From: Epiperipatus broadwayi
Lineage: Eukaryota; Onychophora; Udeonychophora; Euonychophora; Peripatidae
DNA: 64,000 nucleotides
Reading direction: 5' to 3'
NCBI GenBank assembly: GCA_028023455.1
Contig: JAQFVV010000570.1
Coordinates: forward strand, 188,001-252,000
Below, in pieces: positions 29,517 to 41,009 of the stretch (positions within the stretch are counted from its first letter, which is position 1; each line of letters starts with the position of its first letter). The notes under the pieces were generated by a model. It saw only the letters and a list, made by a program, of their open reading frames with translations, was not told where the DNA came from and made no database searches. Position numbers and translations under genes: made by a program.

Positions 29517-29632
29517 TGAAATGTAGATTTTTGTACATGAAAAAATAAGATATCCCCTGAAAATAATCTCTACAGTGTCTTTTGAAGCAAAAATTAATAT
29601 AAAATCAAGTCTTATTCTCAAAGAAACACTAT

Positions 29633-32600
29633 ATATGGTCACAAAGTTTTGACATTTATAAGTCTAATATAAAACATTACATATATTACAAAATAAATTA
29701 AAACTACATGAAAACATAAAATATAATTATTTTTCTTGTCAAATATATCAAAAAATATTCAAGAAACAGAGCTTACAAAAAATTTAATATAGAATATTAG
29801 GATTTTTAAAAAACACAATTATATATATATATAAAAATACTATTAAAAAATTGGAAACATTATTATTTGCAAATATTATTATTTAGAAAACTATATATTC
29901 TTTAAAGACCCCCCCCCCCCTAAATTATTTAAATATATCAAAAAAAGTCTATACATATTGGAAAAAGCTCATCCAGGTTTATATATACATATCAGACTGT
30001 GCTCACTAATAAAGTTCGTGGCAGATATGTTAATTTAATCAGGCTGGCGATATTTTCAATTTCAGCATAACATGACTTCCTTGGGCTGATGACTCATTTT
30101 CCAGGCATTATTTATTCTATGCAGGCATTCGTCAAATTCTTTAAATTGGCAGAAACTTCAGTTGAATTTCATTCTTGTCTTGAAGTCATTTTGTTCTCAA
30201 CAGGATTTTTCTTTTTTTTAAATAGCTATTCATGTTAAGTAAAACATAGTTATGACGGCAATATATAATTTGATCCATTGAACATTCTTTTTTATGGTGG
30301 CTCTTATCGGTAATTTATTACAAACAATTCTTCAGTACTGATGGCTATAGCTTGGTATTTTTTTAATGCTAATGTAAAAAACAAAAGAAATGAAAGGGAA
30401 GGAGAACTAATTTTTAACAGAACTTTTCATATTTATATCTGCATTATTAATTATTAGATATCAATTAATTCCTCTTCCGCTTTTTAACTATATATACTCT
30501 TTTGTTTTATCAGTTATTTGAAATTGATTAATTAACTCACTTTATAATAATTTGAAATATTTTTTAAAATTAAAACTAATAATTTGAAATATTTTTTTAA
30601 AATTAAAACTATGCACACATTTCACTTCAATTTTTGAATAGACTTTTTTTTGTTTTGTTTTAAAATCTATTTCTATAGAATTTAATAGCCTTTTAGCATA
30701 TATTGTACTATAAACAAAATAAGAACTAAATAATTTCTCATAAACTCCACGCACACAAATTTTTTTTGCTATCTCTTTTTCTCCAGAACCATTTTTTATT
30801 TCAAATTTTTAATTAAACAAGAGTGCTTACCTACTTTACATAAATATACACCCTATATATATATTATTTAATTTAAATAATAAATCTTTAATAAAAACTA
30901 ATGTTGTCTGAAAATGATTTATCTCAGAACTCCCTCCTTCCCTTTTATTGTAAGCATTTAAAATACATATATATATATTTATAAATCTCCATATATATAC
31001 TCTAATACAAATTTTTTTAATACAATTTCTTTAATTTTCTAACAGTTTCGACTGTCCTGCAGTCTTTATCAGAGCTACAACATTTAAATATATAATCATA
31101 TATCCATTGTTCTATATACACATAAAATACATATTTTACGTTATTATAATATAATAATACTTTATTTAAAATACCTAAATTAATTGCTTAAATTATATGA
31201 ATATCATTTTTACTCTTCTTTTTTTTTTTTTACTAATGATTTTTTTTATTTTTATGATTTATAACTTCATATTTGTCAATCCCTATACTCAGTTCAATGG
31301 TCTTACTCTCTTAATGTAGATCTTTGTTAATCTTCGACATTTTTAAACAGTCAACAGCTTTATTTTGTCTTATGCGTGTGTGGGTAGCTAAGGGTATGTA
31401 TAGTACATGTTCATGAATGCTGATATATAATAAAATGAAGTGATATCAATTTTTCAAAATGCTACATTGATGAAAAAATTAACTTTGTAGGATATCATGT
31501 ATCAGATTCAATCTTGTTCAATTGCCATTAGAATAAGTCCAATAATACTACATCCATTTGATATTAAGGATTAAATATTTAGTTTAATGGTCTATTTTAA
31601 TAAAGTCTACTTTACAAAGAATCATATACAGCACAAGATAGAGCTATATATAAATTTACTCCTCCTCCCTTCCCAAAGAACTGCACAATCAAGCCAATAC
31701 AGTGCATGTGTAAAGAGTTGATTGCCTTTTGTTTAGAATTACAGTTTGAAACTGCACTAGTATATTTCTTAATTTATCATAATTTAAATAGGGTCATTGT
31801 AAATAATATAATAAATTCAAGTGATATCAAATATTCAAAGCGCCATCTTTAAATTATAAAATATTTAATCCTTGTTATATTGATTAAAAAAACAAAGACC
31901 AATCTCTGCAGAATATACATCATCATTAGCAATTTCATTTCTAGTTAAAAACCACTAATTCAATTATTTAGAGATCATGCTTGTTTTTGCCTAATGTGTA
32001 TGAGTCATGGTGAAAAATTGGGCATTATTAAAATGAAATCGTTAAATTAAAATATCAAACTTTAATATCAAATGGATTATATTAGAAATATTTAAAAAGA
32101 AATGAAGTTGTTATGTTTAGCATGGAAATTGTTTATTTTTTATGGTAGTTATCAAGAATGTTTGAATCCAAAATATATAACTGGCAAAGATTGATTGATT
32201 TTCATCATTATAGTAATTGATAAAATATTGTATAATTTGTAAATAGTACTTTAAAACTTTGATATCACTTTAATTTATTATGTACTGTGCCATTAATTTA
32301 ATATATAAGTAAAGTATGTATGTAAGAGAGAGAGTATGTATGTGTGAGTGTTTGTATACCTGATGTCATATTAACAATAAATGAAATAGCAGATCTAGTT
32401 GTGCAACAGGAGAGTATCTTCCTGATCTGGATGAGTAAACTTGAGATTTTTTTCAGTATGTTTAGGATTTTATATTTTAGATAGTTGGTTCATAGCCAAC
32501 CTATCAAACCATCCAGTATTGCCAGTAAAATTATATTTAGCTATTTTTAATTATATGAAAAAGCAAGGATAGAAAAGTGTTCTAAGTCCCACCATTCTGA

Positions 32601-34614
32601 CAATTGTCAAGACTAATTTATTTTTCATTATTTCTCTATGATGAACTATTTAAAGATTGTTTTTCTCTTATTATAAATGTAATTGTTTTAATTAAAATAA
32701 AATAAAAAATTCATTATTTTTCATCATAGTAATAAAATAATTAGCAATTAAAAATTGATTACAGACAACAATATACATATATTTATAAATCAAGCTTGCT
32801 TCTCTTAAGTATTAGTAGATATTTTAAAAAAAAAAAAAAAGACATAGTAAAAAGTAACAAATTATAGATCAAATATAAAAAAACGATTTACAACAAAAAT
32901 GGGAAAAATTTTAATGTAAAAATGATAAATATAATACAGATAAAAATGTAACTGATTTACAAAAGAAATAATTTCTTAAATTATTTAAAGATTATGGATA
33001 TAATCCTAAAAATATTAAAATATACTTTTTAATTGTAAAAATCAATATCTATATTACATTTTTATGCAAAATTCTTATAATAATAATAATAATAGTAACA
33101 ATATTTTGAATTAAAGATGGATCAAAATTCTATATTATCCCAAAAATCTGTAATACATTAATAAAAAATAAAAATTATATTAATAAACATAGTAAAAGTC
33201 TAGAAAAATTAATAAGTAATTAGAAAATAAGAGACAATATAAAATACAAAAAATAAACCTATATGAAATTAATTGTGACCATTACAATATGATTTGCTAC
33301 CAATATACAGGGAAAGAGATGTAAGAGCCAAAGAACATAAAAGTAAAATAAATAAATGAGATTATAAATCTGCTCTATAAATTCACTACTTAACATATGG
33401 ACATAAAATAGATGCTACAAAAAATATTTAACCTTTAAAACTAAAGATCAAAAAGAAAACAAATATATAAAATATATTAAGAATAACTTATATAATTGTA
33501 TGAATTTTTATAAAACTTCAATAAATTTAGTAAATAACTGATCAATTAAAAATGAATGGAAAATTATATAATAAGATAGTGTATATAAAGTTATATTGAG
33601 TATATTTTTATTTATTCTATATATTGTTATGTTATATAGTCATTTCCCCCCATTTTTATTGAATATCTGTATCATAATTTTATTCTGTTTTATTCATGTT
33701 TTATTTTGTTATTGTTCTGATTTTATTTTCATTATAGAACATTAGATAATATTCTTTTTGAAATAATTGGTTATCATTAAAATAGATGCTTAACAGAATA
33801 AGCTTTTTGTGTAATACATATTGAAACAGTATATTCTTTCTCTCATAACTGTTTCGCCTATTTTCCTCCACAGCTCCACCTGTGCCAGATTTAAACCTTC
33901 TCTGAGAATATGTATATAAGCATCAACATGGTTATATAGGTGTCATTACACATATATGCAGACAAACTACTGTAAAATCATTGGTTTATATATATTACAG
34001 TGTGTATATTTTATTTTAAAATAATATATTTTGTATTATAGATTTTATTTTGTTAAAAGTTGCTTTATTATTTTTACATCTCAAATCGCATTATATATGT
34101 GTGGTCTACATGTGACCATGATATATATAGAGAGAGCAATTGTTTAAACATTCTAATGATTCTTAATTTTAACCTTAAATAAGTTGTAAATAAAAGTCCC
34201 ACTTGGTACACCTGTTTTAACATAGCTGGCTGAGATAATTTACATTTTTGCTAAGTAATAATATTTTTCCAAAAATATATAGTTTTGTAAACAAGATTTA
34301 CTGAATTGAAACTATTGCAAAATCATTAGAGATTTAAAATGGTCAAGTTTAGTTAAAAACATACTGTAAAAATTAACAGGGAGGTTTAAATAAATTAAGT
34401 TATAAAATTTCAGAGGCTGCTAATTGATTCTCAAGAAATAAATAATCTTGTTGACAGCAAGATGTTCTAATCTTTGAATCATATAAATAGGCAATATTTT
34501 GAGCTGCAAAGTAGAGATTATAAATCTAAAGAAGCATTACCATCAGTCCCCATGCCAGTTTTATCTTGAACATGGTGGAGTAGAAAGGTGTTGTATTTGC
34601 CATTTTTCCTGAGG
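29633..34614. other. AT-rich non-coding DNA
   Basis: 5 kb without a supportable gene. It contains a C10 run near 29910, a 35 bp x 2 tandem duplication (about 30546-30612, ATAATTTGAAATATTTTTT unit) and several TA runs. Open frames here are short and low-complexity. Confidence 0.5.
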
Positions 34615-35481
34615 GGAGATGGCAATCTCTAGTTCAGTTTTACATGCCTAATAGTTCATCATCATTACTGTAGAGATAGGGAACTCTCCAGCTAATGAAT
34701 TGCCACAAGATCCTAGTTAAAACATGTGACTTATACAGAGAAGTGTGCCACTATGCCCACCATCTGATGTGCCTGCATTACAAGATACAAACAATAAGAT
34801 TGGTAATATTCTTTTCAAAAACTGCAGAGCTTATAAATTAATCTTAAAATCTGTAATTTTAATATTAAGCTAGCATATTTAATATGATAAATGTTCAATC
34901 TTATTTCTTAAAACTCTGTTAAATTAAATCATTTATAAAGTAAAACTATGTAAAACTTGCCTGAAGTCATCTTTATAATGTAAAATAATTCATTCCTCTA
35001 ATCTATAAATAACTACAATCAGTTATGACTTAAATTTCTTAAAACTGCACTCATACCTATATTTATTGTTTTAACTATTTTATCTAAATTTATTATATAT
35101 GTTATAATATACCAATTTTTCGAAACAGCAAATACTAATTGTTAATGACTTTCACTGGAGATAATTAAAATCTCCATTTTAAATATTTTAAGAATGCTAC
35201 TTTGCATATTGAATTGCTGTTTCAACATACTATATTGATAGATAATAATCGATCACTATGCACTTGTTGCTATGCACTTATTACTATCATGTTTTTCCTT
35301 GTGTTATAACTGCATTATATTTCATGAGGGTTTGCTTAGTCAATTATTATAACTTATGATTTTTTGAGATCTGTTAGAAGTGATGTGCTAGCTAGAAATG
35401 ATATTAAAGTATATTTGTTAATGTTTATTAATGCCTCTCAAATATACATTCCCTCCTCACTTATGATTATATATATATATA
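34615..35481 (+). repeat. Direct repeat copy A, left part (split by LTR element)
   Basis: Matches 48761-49860 of copy B in the same orientation: GGCAATCTCTAGTTCAG versus GACAATCTCTAATCCAG at the start, then long blocks such as CACCATCTGATGTGCCTGCA and AATTTTAATATTAAGCTAGC. Copy A continues after the LTR retrotransposon at 43751. No coding potential was found. It is either a ~2.1 kb segmental duplication or two copies of an uncharacterised interspersed repeat. Confidence 0.85.
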
Positions 35482-37199
35482 TATTGCAACAGGGCAGGTA
35501 TAATCAAACCCTGTTGCGATAATTAGACAAATACATATTCGTATATTTAATGCATTATTAAAATATATATATATCTTATTATTAACGTGTTATTAAAAAT
35601 ATATATTACTTTACTAACAAAATTAATATTTACAGTTTGATGCACAATCAACGGTCATTTTGCGTGGTCGTACAGAATTGATTTAGTTATTTTAATTAAA
35701 AAAGAACTCATAGAAGAGGTATGGGGGGTTATACACTTGCTCTGATTTTTTTCTCTCTTTTGCCAAACCCAGCTATACACATCGCTATGTATATGTGTGA
35801 GTGCGTTTTTGAACCATTAAAAATGAAAATTCACAAAATAAAAAATATTTTGTTTGATAAACTTTTTAAATATATACATATTAAGTCAAAAGAACTATAG
35901 ATTTCAAGATGGAAGACAGTGATTTTGCAGAACAATGGAAGTAATTATTGTAAAAATCTTGGAATGTCTAATTTTAATTAAAGATTAATTGGAAAGAATA
36001 TAGGTGTAAAAAGCTTTTGTGGTACATTCCAACAAAGGCATATGGAATGTGAATGGAAATATAATTAAAAAAAGAGTGAAAAGAAAGATAAGTTTGATAA
36101 TTAAAGAAAAATTAAATTAATTATTTAGTATAAGTTTGGAGGTAGAAGAAAGCGGACGGTCAACGTGATATACATTTTGATAAAATATGGTCAGGCTGGG
36201 GTAGAGGCTTCAACATGCGGAGGGTCCGAATCCTTTGCCCCCGAATGTATAGCAGCTGCCGATAATGGAGAAGGGACGTCAAGCCCAGAGAATTCGCCTC
36301 AATAAGCAACAATATTGAATCGCCAGAAGAGAAAGAAAATAAATAAATAAACAGACTTTAGCCATGGAACCCGAACTTCAAAGAAAAAAAAACAAAGTTC
36401 GTTCACCGACAAAGGACCGGAGATTCCATTTTCACCAAGAGGATTCGATCAATTCCCCAGGGAAACCAGGTATTTTCTTTCTAATTACATCTATATATGT
36501 CACTTTTAGTAAGCTTACTCCACGAATTTGAGAAAACTGTTTATTTGACACAACTGTGAACTTAAAATTTATTTTTTTTGCCCGGAGAGGTCAAACTATT
36601 TACTATGAAATTCATTAGTGTATAAATTAGTCCAATTAAATCTTCGGTGCAAAATACATATAATAGCATATTTGTGTGTGTGTGGGAGTTTTGGCAAAAA
36701 GAGAAAAGAGCAAACAAAAAAAACTGATATGAATCTTTGATTTAAAAGAGAAAAGAGACACTAATTTAACTTACGTAAATAATGTATTTTTTTTTATAGA
36801 TACGTAAATATCATTGCTAATAAATGTATATAAAATGAATGATTTTTTTTTGTTTTGTGTTATAAGTTTTTTTTTTTGTTAATAAAGAAAAGGGAGAGGG
36901 TTAGATCTACTGCCGGTAAATTTTACCACCAGCCCTGAGCAGAGCTAGTCCAGGGGCATTTCCATATTGGTATTCCAGTTCTCCCAGCATAATTCTTATA
37001 GAAATATAGGATTGGCACTTGAGGTCATAAATTGATGCTCATAAATATGCTGGGGCGATAAAATGAAATAATTTAAGAATAAATATTCTTTTAAACCATT
37101 ACGCATATACGTGCATCGTTATATATACATACACACAATCGTAATAGACTACATATATGCGTAAAATATATATGGAAAATGGCAAATCCCATTATAATA
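35482..37199 (+). repeat. 5' LTR of the Gypsy element
   Basis: Begins TATTGCAACAGGG and ends near CCCATTATAAT. It is colinear with 42031-43750 with roughly 2% differences by eye. A 9 bp hairpin lies at its very start (GCAACAGGG 35486-35494 with CCCTGTTGC 35509-35517). A GC-richer, exon-like stretch occurs at about 36140-36480. Termini are not the usual TG..CA. Confidence 0.92.
36364..36531 (+). other. Short open frame in a GC-richer LTR segment
   Basis: GCCATGGAACCC has good start-codon context and opens a 55-codon frame ending TGA at 36529-36531; an AG|GTATTT splice-donor-like site occurs at about 36469. The copy in the 3' LTR (42914 onward) has one extra A in the A9 run, which shifts the frame. 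Upstream, 36180-36305 also reads open for about 35 codons. These may be LTR-embedded leader exons, a captured host exon, or chance. No domain is recognised. Confidence 0.25.
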
Positions 37200-38168
37200 G
37201 TGACCCAACAAAAGGGCCTCGAAGAGAAGTAGGTCAATGAGGGGAAGAAAAATATAAAAGAAATTAGCATGAGTTTTTTTTTTTTGTTTAAAAATAAATA
37301 AATATATATATATCAGTTTTGTCAGATCATTATTGTTTTAGCTAAAAGAAAAATTAGGAAAACGGAAGCTATATTATATTGGCAGAGTTGGATGTAGTTA
37401 ATATTAAGTTTATATATATATAAAAACTTTTTAGGCTATATGAAAAATACCAACTGAGTGCAGAATATAAAAGCATTTCATAAAGTAATCAGTTTAGGTT
37501 AGACTGGTTTTTTTAAAGAACTTTCAGTTTGTTATGGATTTTGTTTTTGTAAATAACGAACGTAAATGTTTTTCTTGTTCGCGATTGATTTTTTTTTTTT
37601 TAAAAAAAAAGTAATACAGATATTTTAAAAGAAAAAAGTAAACGAGTGTTTAAGTGGTTAACACTTTATAATTAATCCATTTTAATTAGATACAAAATAA
37701 TTATTTGGCTTTCTGTCACTTATTACTATAAGATGTCATAACCAGATAAAAATAATTTTATATATATATATATTAAATTAATGTCATTTTAAAAGAAATT
37801 CGAGTAATGAATTATATTTAATTTACACCCACACAGTAGCTATGATTTTAATATATTTTACACTTTTTACTTTTATAATCATTTTGACAATTTCTGAATT
37901 TGAAACTAACTTTGAAATGAAGGTTTTGATATAACAATAGTCTATCTGTACTAGTTTTCAAAGCGAAGTGTTATAAAGGTGGAAAACAAGAGTAAGTCAA
38001 AATAACACAGTGAAATATCGATCGGTCCACAGTAAAATTATAAATATATATACTTAAGAAATATTGAAGGTGTAAGGAAGTCCGGGAAGGGGGCAGCACT
38101 GTGCTTTGGGGGTTTGGAGGTTCGGAACCTAGCATGTAGAATATATATATATACATCACATAAAGAGA
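37200..38168 (+). other. Gypsy untranslated leader
   Basis: Between the 5' LTR and gag. It begins GTGACCCAACAAAAGGG, where a primer-binding site is expected; this is not a clean TGG-initiated site, so the priming tRNA is not assigned. The rest is AT-rich with TA runs and no convincing frame; an N-terminal gag extension was not found. Confidence 0.5.
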
Positions 38169-38624
38169 ATGGAGTTGATAAGAATAAAAGTATTTGGGGG
38201 GAAGAAGGAAGAGACACCAGTAGATCACCTTAGGAGTTTGCAAAGATACTTTGTGTGTTATGGAACACCAGACAAGGTGAGAACAATAATAGCATCTTGC
38301 CACCTAAAAGGGCAGGCCATGGATTGGTGGAACTCATTGCTACACCAACTGCAGACATTTTTAGATTACAAGACAGCCCTGGAGAGAGCTTTCTGGAGTG
38401 AAGAAAGGCAGGACAACATTAGATCCCAATTGATAAGAGAGAAGTTTCAAGAGGATGGACCAGAGGGATATGTGCATTTTTTTAGGCATCAAGTAGCCAC
38501 ATTCAGGACATTAGAAGCATGTAATTTGTCAGAGAAACAGATTGTGAAGATGGTCTGCCAAAACCTGCCAATAAGAATAAGATTGATGCTAGAGCAAGAT
38601 GGAGACAACCCATCTAAAAAATAG
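38169..38624 (+). CDS. Gypsy gag-like capsid protein (short)
   Basis: 151 codons from ATG 38169 to TAG 38622-38624. The region resembling retrotransposon gag capsids includes DHLRSLQRYF, an LKGQAMDWW stretch (the conserved A..W.. motif), a following FLDYKTALERAF and R.QL helix, and an EGYVHFFRHQ segment. It would form the particle that packages element RNA. It is shorter than usual (gag is often 300 or more residues) and no CCHC zinc knuckle is seen, so the N- or C-terminal parts may be missing or non-homologous. It ends at an A-rich AAAAAATAG, and the protease lies in the -1 frame. Confidence 0.7.
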   Translation: MELIRIKVFGGKKEETPVDHLRSLQRYFVCYGTPDKVRTIIASCHLKGQAMDWWNSLLHQLQTFLDYKTALERAFWSEERQDNIRSQLIREKFQEDGPEGYVHFFRHQVATFRTLEACNLSEKQIVKMVCQNLPIRIRLMLEQDGDNPSKK

Positions 38625-39157
38625 ACAATATATTGAGTCAAATGGAAATAAGTGCGGAAATGAGACGGATTCAAGAAAAAAGGGAAGTAGACCAAGGAAG
38701 AGACATAATATTCAGACAGCAACCAAATTCAAAACACATGGGGAACCTAATTTGTTCGTGGGAGGACTGTGTACCGAGTTATGCATGCCAAACATGTCCG
38801 AAAATACGGATAGCAGCAGGACAGACAAAAGTAGAAGTGCTTATTGATTCAGGGAGTCAGGTCTCTGTAATAACAGAAAGATTGTATTATAAACTCACCA
38901 GAGAACAACCAAATATACCTGTTCTACCATTAAAAGCTGTACAAGTGGTGATGGCCAACAACAGAAAGGCCAAGGTTGAACCCAAACAAATATGGCTGGA
39001 TGTCAAAATCCAGGGAGTAAGTTGCCCCCATGTATTCCTAATCATGAAAAATTTGATTTGTGATGTCTTATTGGGAACTGACTTTTTATACAAATATAAA
39101 TGCAAGTTGATGTCTTATTGGGAACTGATTTTTTATACAAATATAAATGCAAGTTGA
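38625..39157 (+). pseudogene. Gypsy protease region of pol, frame broken at its end
   Basis: Reads in the -1 frame relative to gag, open from just before the gag stop. The aspartic-protease signature IDSGSQVSVI gives the catalytic DSG, and a downstream VLLGTDFL is the conserved flap/ILG strand. A 47 bp direct duplication (units at 39062 and 39109) directly follows and throws the frame, producing a premature end at 39157 while the real continuation lies in the next frame. The protease would process Gag-Pol. A cysteine-rich segment before the DSG (C-x4-C-x6-C-x2-C) is not a standard CCHC. Confidence 0.8.
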
Positions 39158-39696
39158 ACTACAAAAGTAGACAAGCCACGTGTAATGGAGAGGTGGTTAG
39201 ATTTATAATGGATAGCACAGATAGTTCAATAGGGGCTGTGCAAGTTGCTGATAAACACAATGATGACTTGATAACAGAAAAAATAGACCAGGCAAAGATT
39301 GCTTGGGGAGAAGGGAAGGAAATACTAAGAAAGATACTGAAGGAATACAATCAGGTATTTTCAGACAGGCCAGGTGTGATCCCAGGGTTTGAACAAAGGA
39401 TTCAGGTAAATGAAACACAACCATTTAAGGCAAAATCATACCCAATTCCTCATCAATATAGGGAGCAGGTGAAGGAGCAGATAGATCAAATGTTGGAATG
39501 GGGTATTATATCAAAAAGCTCCTCGGCTTATTGTAACCCGATAGTCATCATCAAGAAAAAGGATAATTCCATACAGTTATGTCTCGATGCAAGGCAATTG
39601 AATAAAGTCACGGTCCCAGATTGTAACATACCACCACCCATGCAAGAATTGCTTGGGAGATTTAAAGGAAAAAATTTTTTTCAACATTTGATCTGA
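39100..39696 (+). pseudogene. Gypsy reverse transcriptase, N-terminal part
   Basis: After the 47 bp duplication this frame continues with the linker and the start of RT: a PIPHQYREQVKEQI stretch, MLEWGIISKSSSAYCNP and LCLDARQLNKVT, which are conserved early RT blocks of Gypsy elements. It ends at 39694-39696 where a run of six A and seven T (about 39670-39681) has evidently gained or lost a base, because RT continues without loss in the next frame. Role: synthesis of element cDNA in the particle. Confidence 0.85.
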
Positions 39697-41009
39697 CAGC
39701 AAGCTATTGGCAGATAAGGCTGCACCCAGAAGATCGTAAGTATACTGCCTTTAGGTATGATGGCTGCTCATATCAGTTTAACCGTATGCCATTCGGCCTG
39801 ATTAACAGTGGGGCTGGTTTACTGTGATGTTTAGACCGGGTATTATCTGATGAGGTCAAGAAAATAGTTACAATGTATGTGGATGATATATTGGTGGCAT
39901 CAGGTACTGTGGAAGAACATACCAAAGATGTGGAAATGTTTTTAAGGGAATGTTGGAATAAAGGGATCAAGGTAAACCTGAAGAAAAATGTGCTCTTTCA
40001 AGAGGAAGTTACATGTTTGGGCCACCTTATAGGATTGCAGGGTGTCCAGCCACACCCAGATAAAATCTCAGCCATTGAAGGTTTCCCAGCACCTAGGTCC
40101 AAGAAGCAGATACGATCCTTTTTGGGTATGTGTAACTTCTACAACCGTTTTCAGGAGCAGTTTGCTCAACATATGGAACCACTAGTTAGATTACTGAGAA
40201 AAGATGTAGTGTGGGAGTGGGGTGAAAAGCAAAGCCAGGCATTTGAGAAGGTGAAGCAAGGGTTCATGAAACATGTAATGCTGGCTTTTCCTGATTTTGA
40301 GAAACCCTTTGTGGTGCAGACTGACAGCAGTGGGTATGGGCTGGGAGCAACAGTATCACAGATTCAAGAGGATGGTCAGGTGAAAGTGCTGTATTTCTTA
40401 AGTAGGCTGCTCAAGGGTCCTGAGTGTCATTACACTGCCACAGAAAAGGAAGCTTTAGCCATTGTTTGGTCATTCCAAAAACTCCGCACATTGTTGTTGG
40501 GATCAAAAATAATTGTGGTTACGGATCATAAGAGTTTAGAATTTATTAACCACAGTTATCTGACAAATAGTCAGTTGGTGCAGTGGAGCCTATACCTCCA
40601 AGAATATAATTATGTGGTAAAGCATTGTAAGGGGTCAGATAACATTGTAGCTGATGCTGTTAGCCGTAACCCAGTGCATTTGAAATCATGTCATCTTAAA
40701 GCTGAAAATTTATATGTGGCTGGAATAAACTTAAGGGTTAATGAGGGGGTAGAGAATGATCTTAAGAGATTGGCCCAGCATCAGAGGAAGGATGCCCAGT
40801 TAAGTCAAATAATTGCACAACTGGAAGGGAACACAAGAGAAAACAATGATGGGTCCAGATGTTGGATCAACCAATACAAACTTGACCAAGCTATTCTCCA
40901 ATACAGAATGAAAAGGGGACCAGAAAGTTGGAGACCTGTAATACCCCAGCAAATGCAGAATGCAGTGATGACTCATGTCCACCAAATATATGGATACTAT
41001 GGGGTGTGA
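39697..41009 (+). pseudogene. Gypsy reverse transcriptase core, RNase H, integrase start
   Basis: One frame runs across this stretch with an in-frame TGA at 39825-39827. RT blocks SYWQIRLHPED and MPFGL precede it; YVDDIL (catalytic DD) follows. A connection with FLGMCNFYNRF and the Ty3-type RNase H comes next: TDSSGYG (Asp), TEKEALAI (Glu), VVTDHKSL (Asp) and the final Asp in VADAVSR, so all RNase H catalytic residues remain. The stretch ends in the integrase zinc-binding domain with an in-frame TGA at 41007-41009. Catalytic motifs are intact; the damage is stops, not loss of domains. Confidence 0.9.

Larger units (their letters stand above)
28329..29632. mobile_element. Decayed pogo/Tigger-like DNA transposon remnant
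   Basis: The left end GTTTCCCTGAAAATAAGACC (about 28336) is matched by the inverse of the right end, GTGTTTCTTTGAGAATAAGACTTG (ending about 29632), with TA on the outside of each, as expected for Tc1/mariner/pogo elements. Inside lie AATAAGCCCTA-type repeats near the left end, a 46 bp x 3 tandem array, the start of a CENP-B-type helix-turn-helix frame at 29309, and a tRNA-like insertion at 29440. Only ~1.3 kb remains, so most of a transposase gene is missing. Confidence 0.6.
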
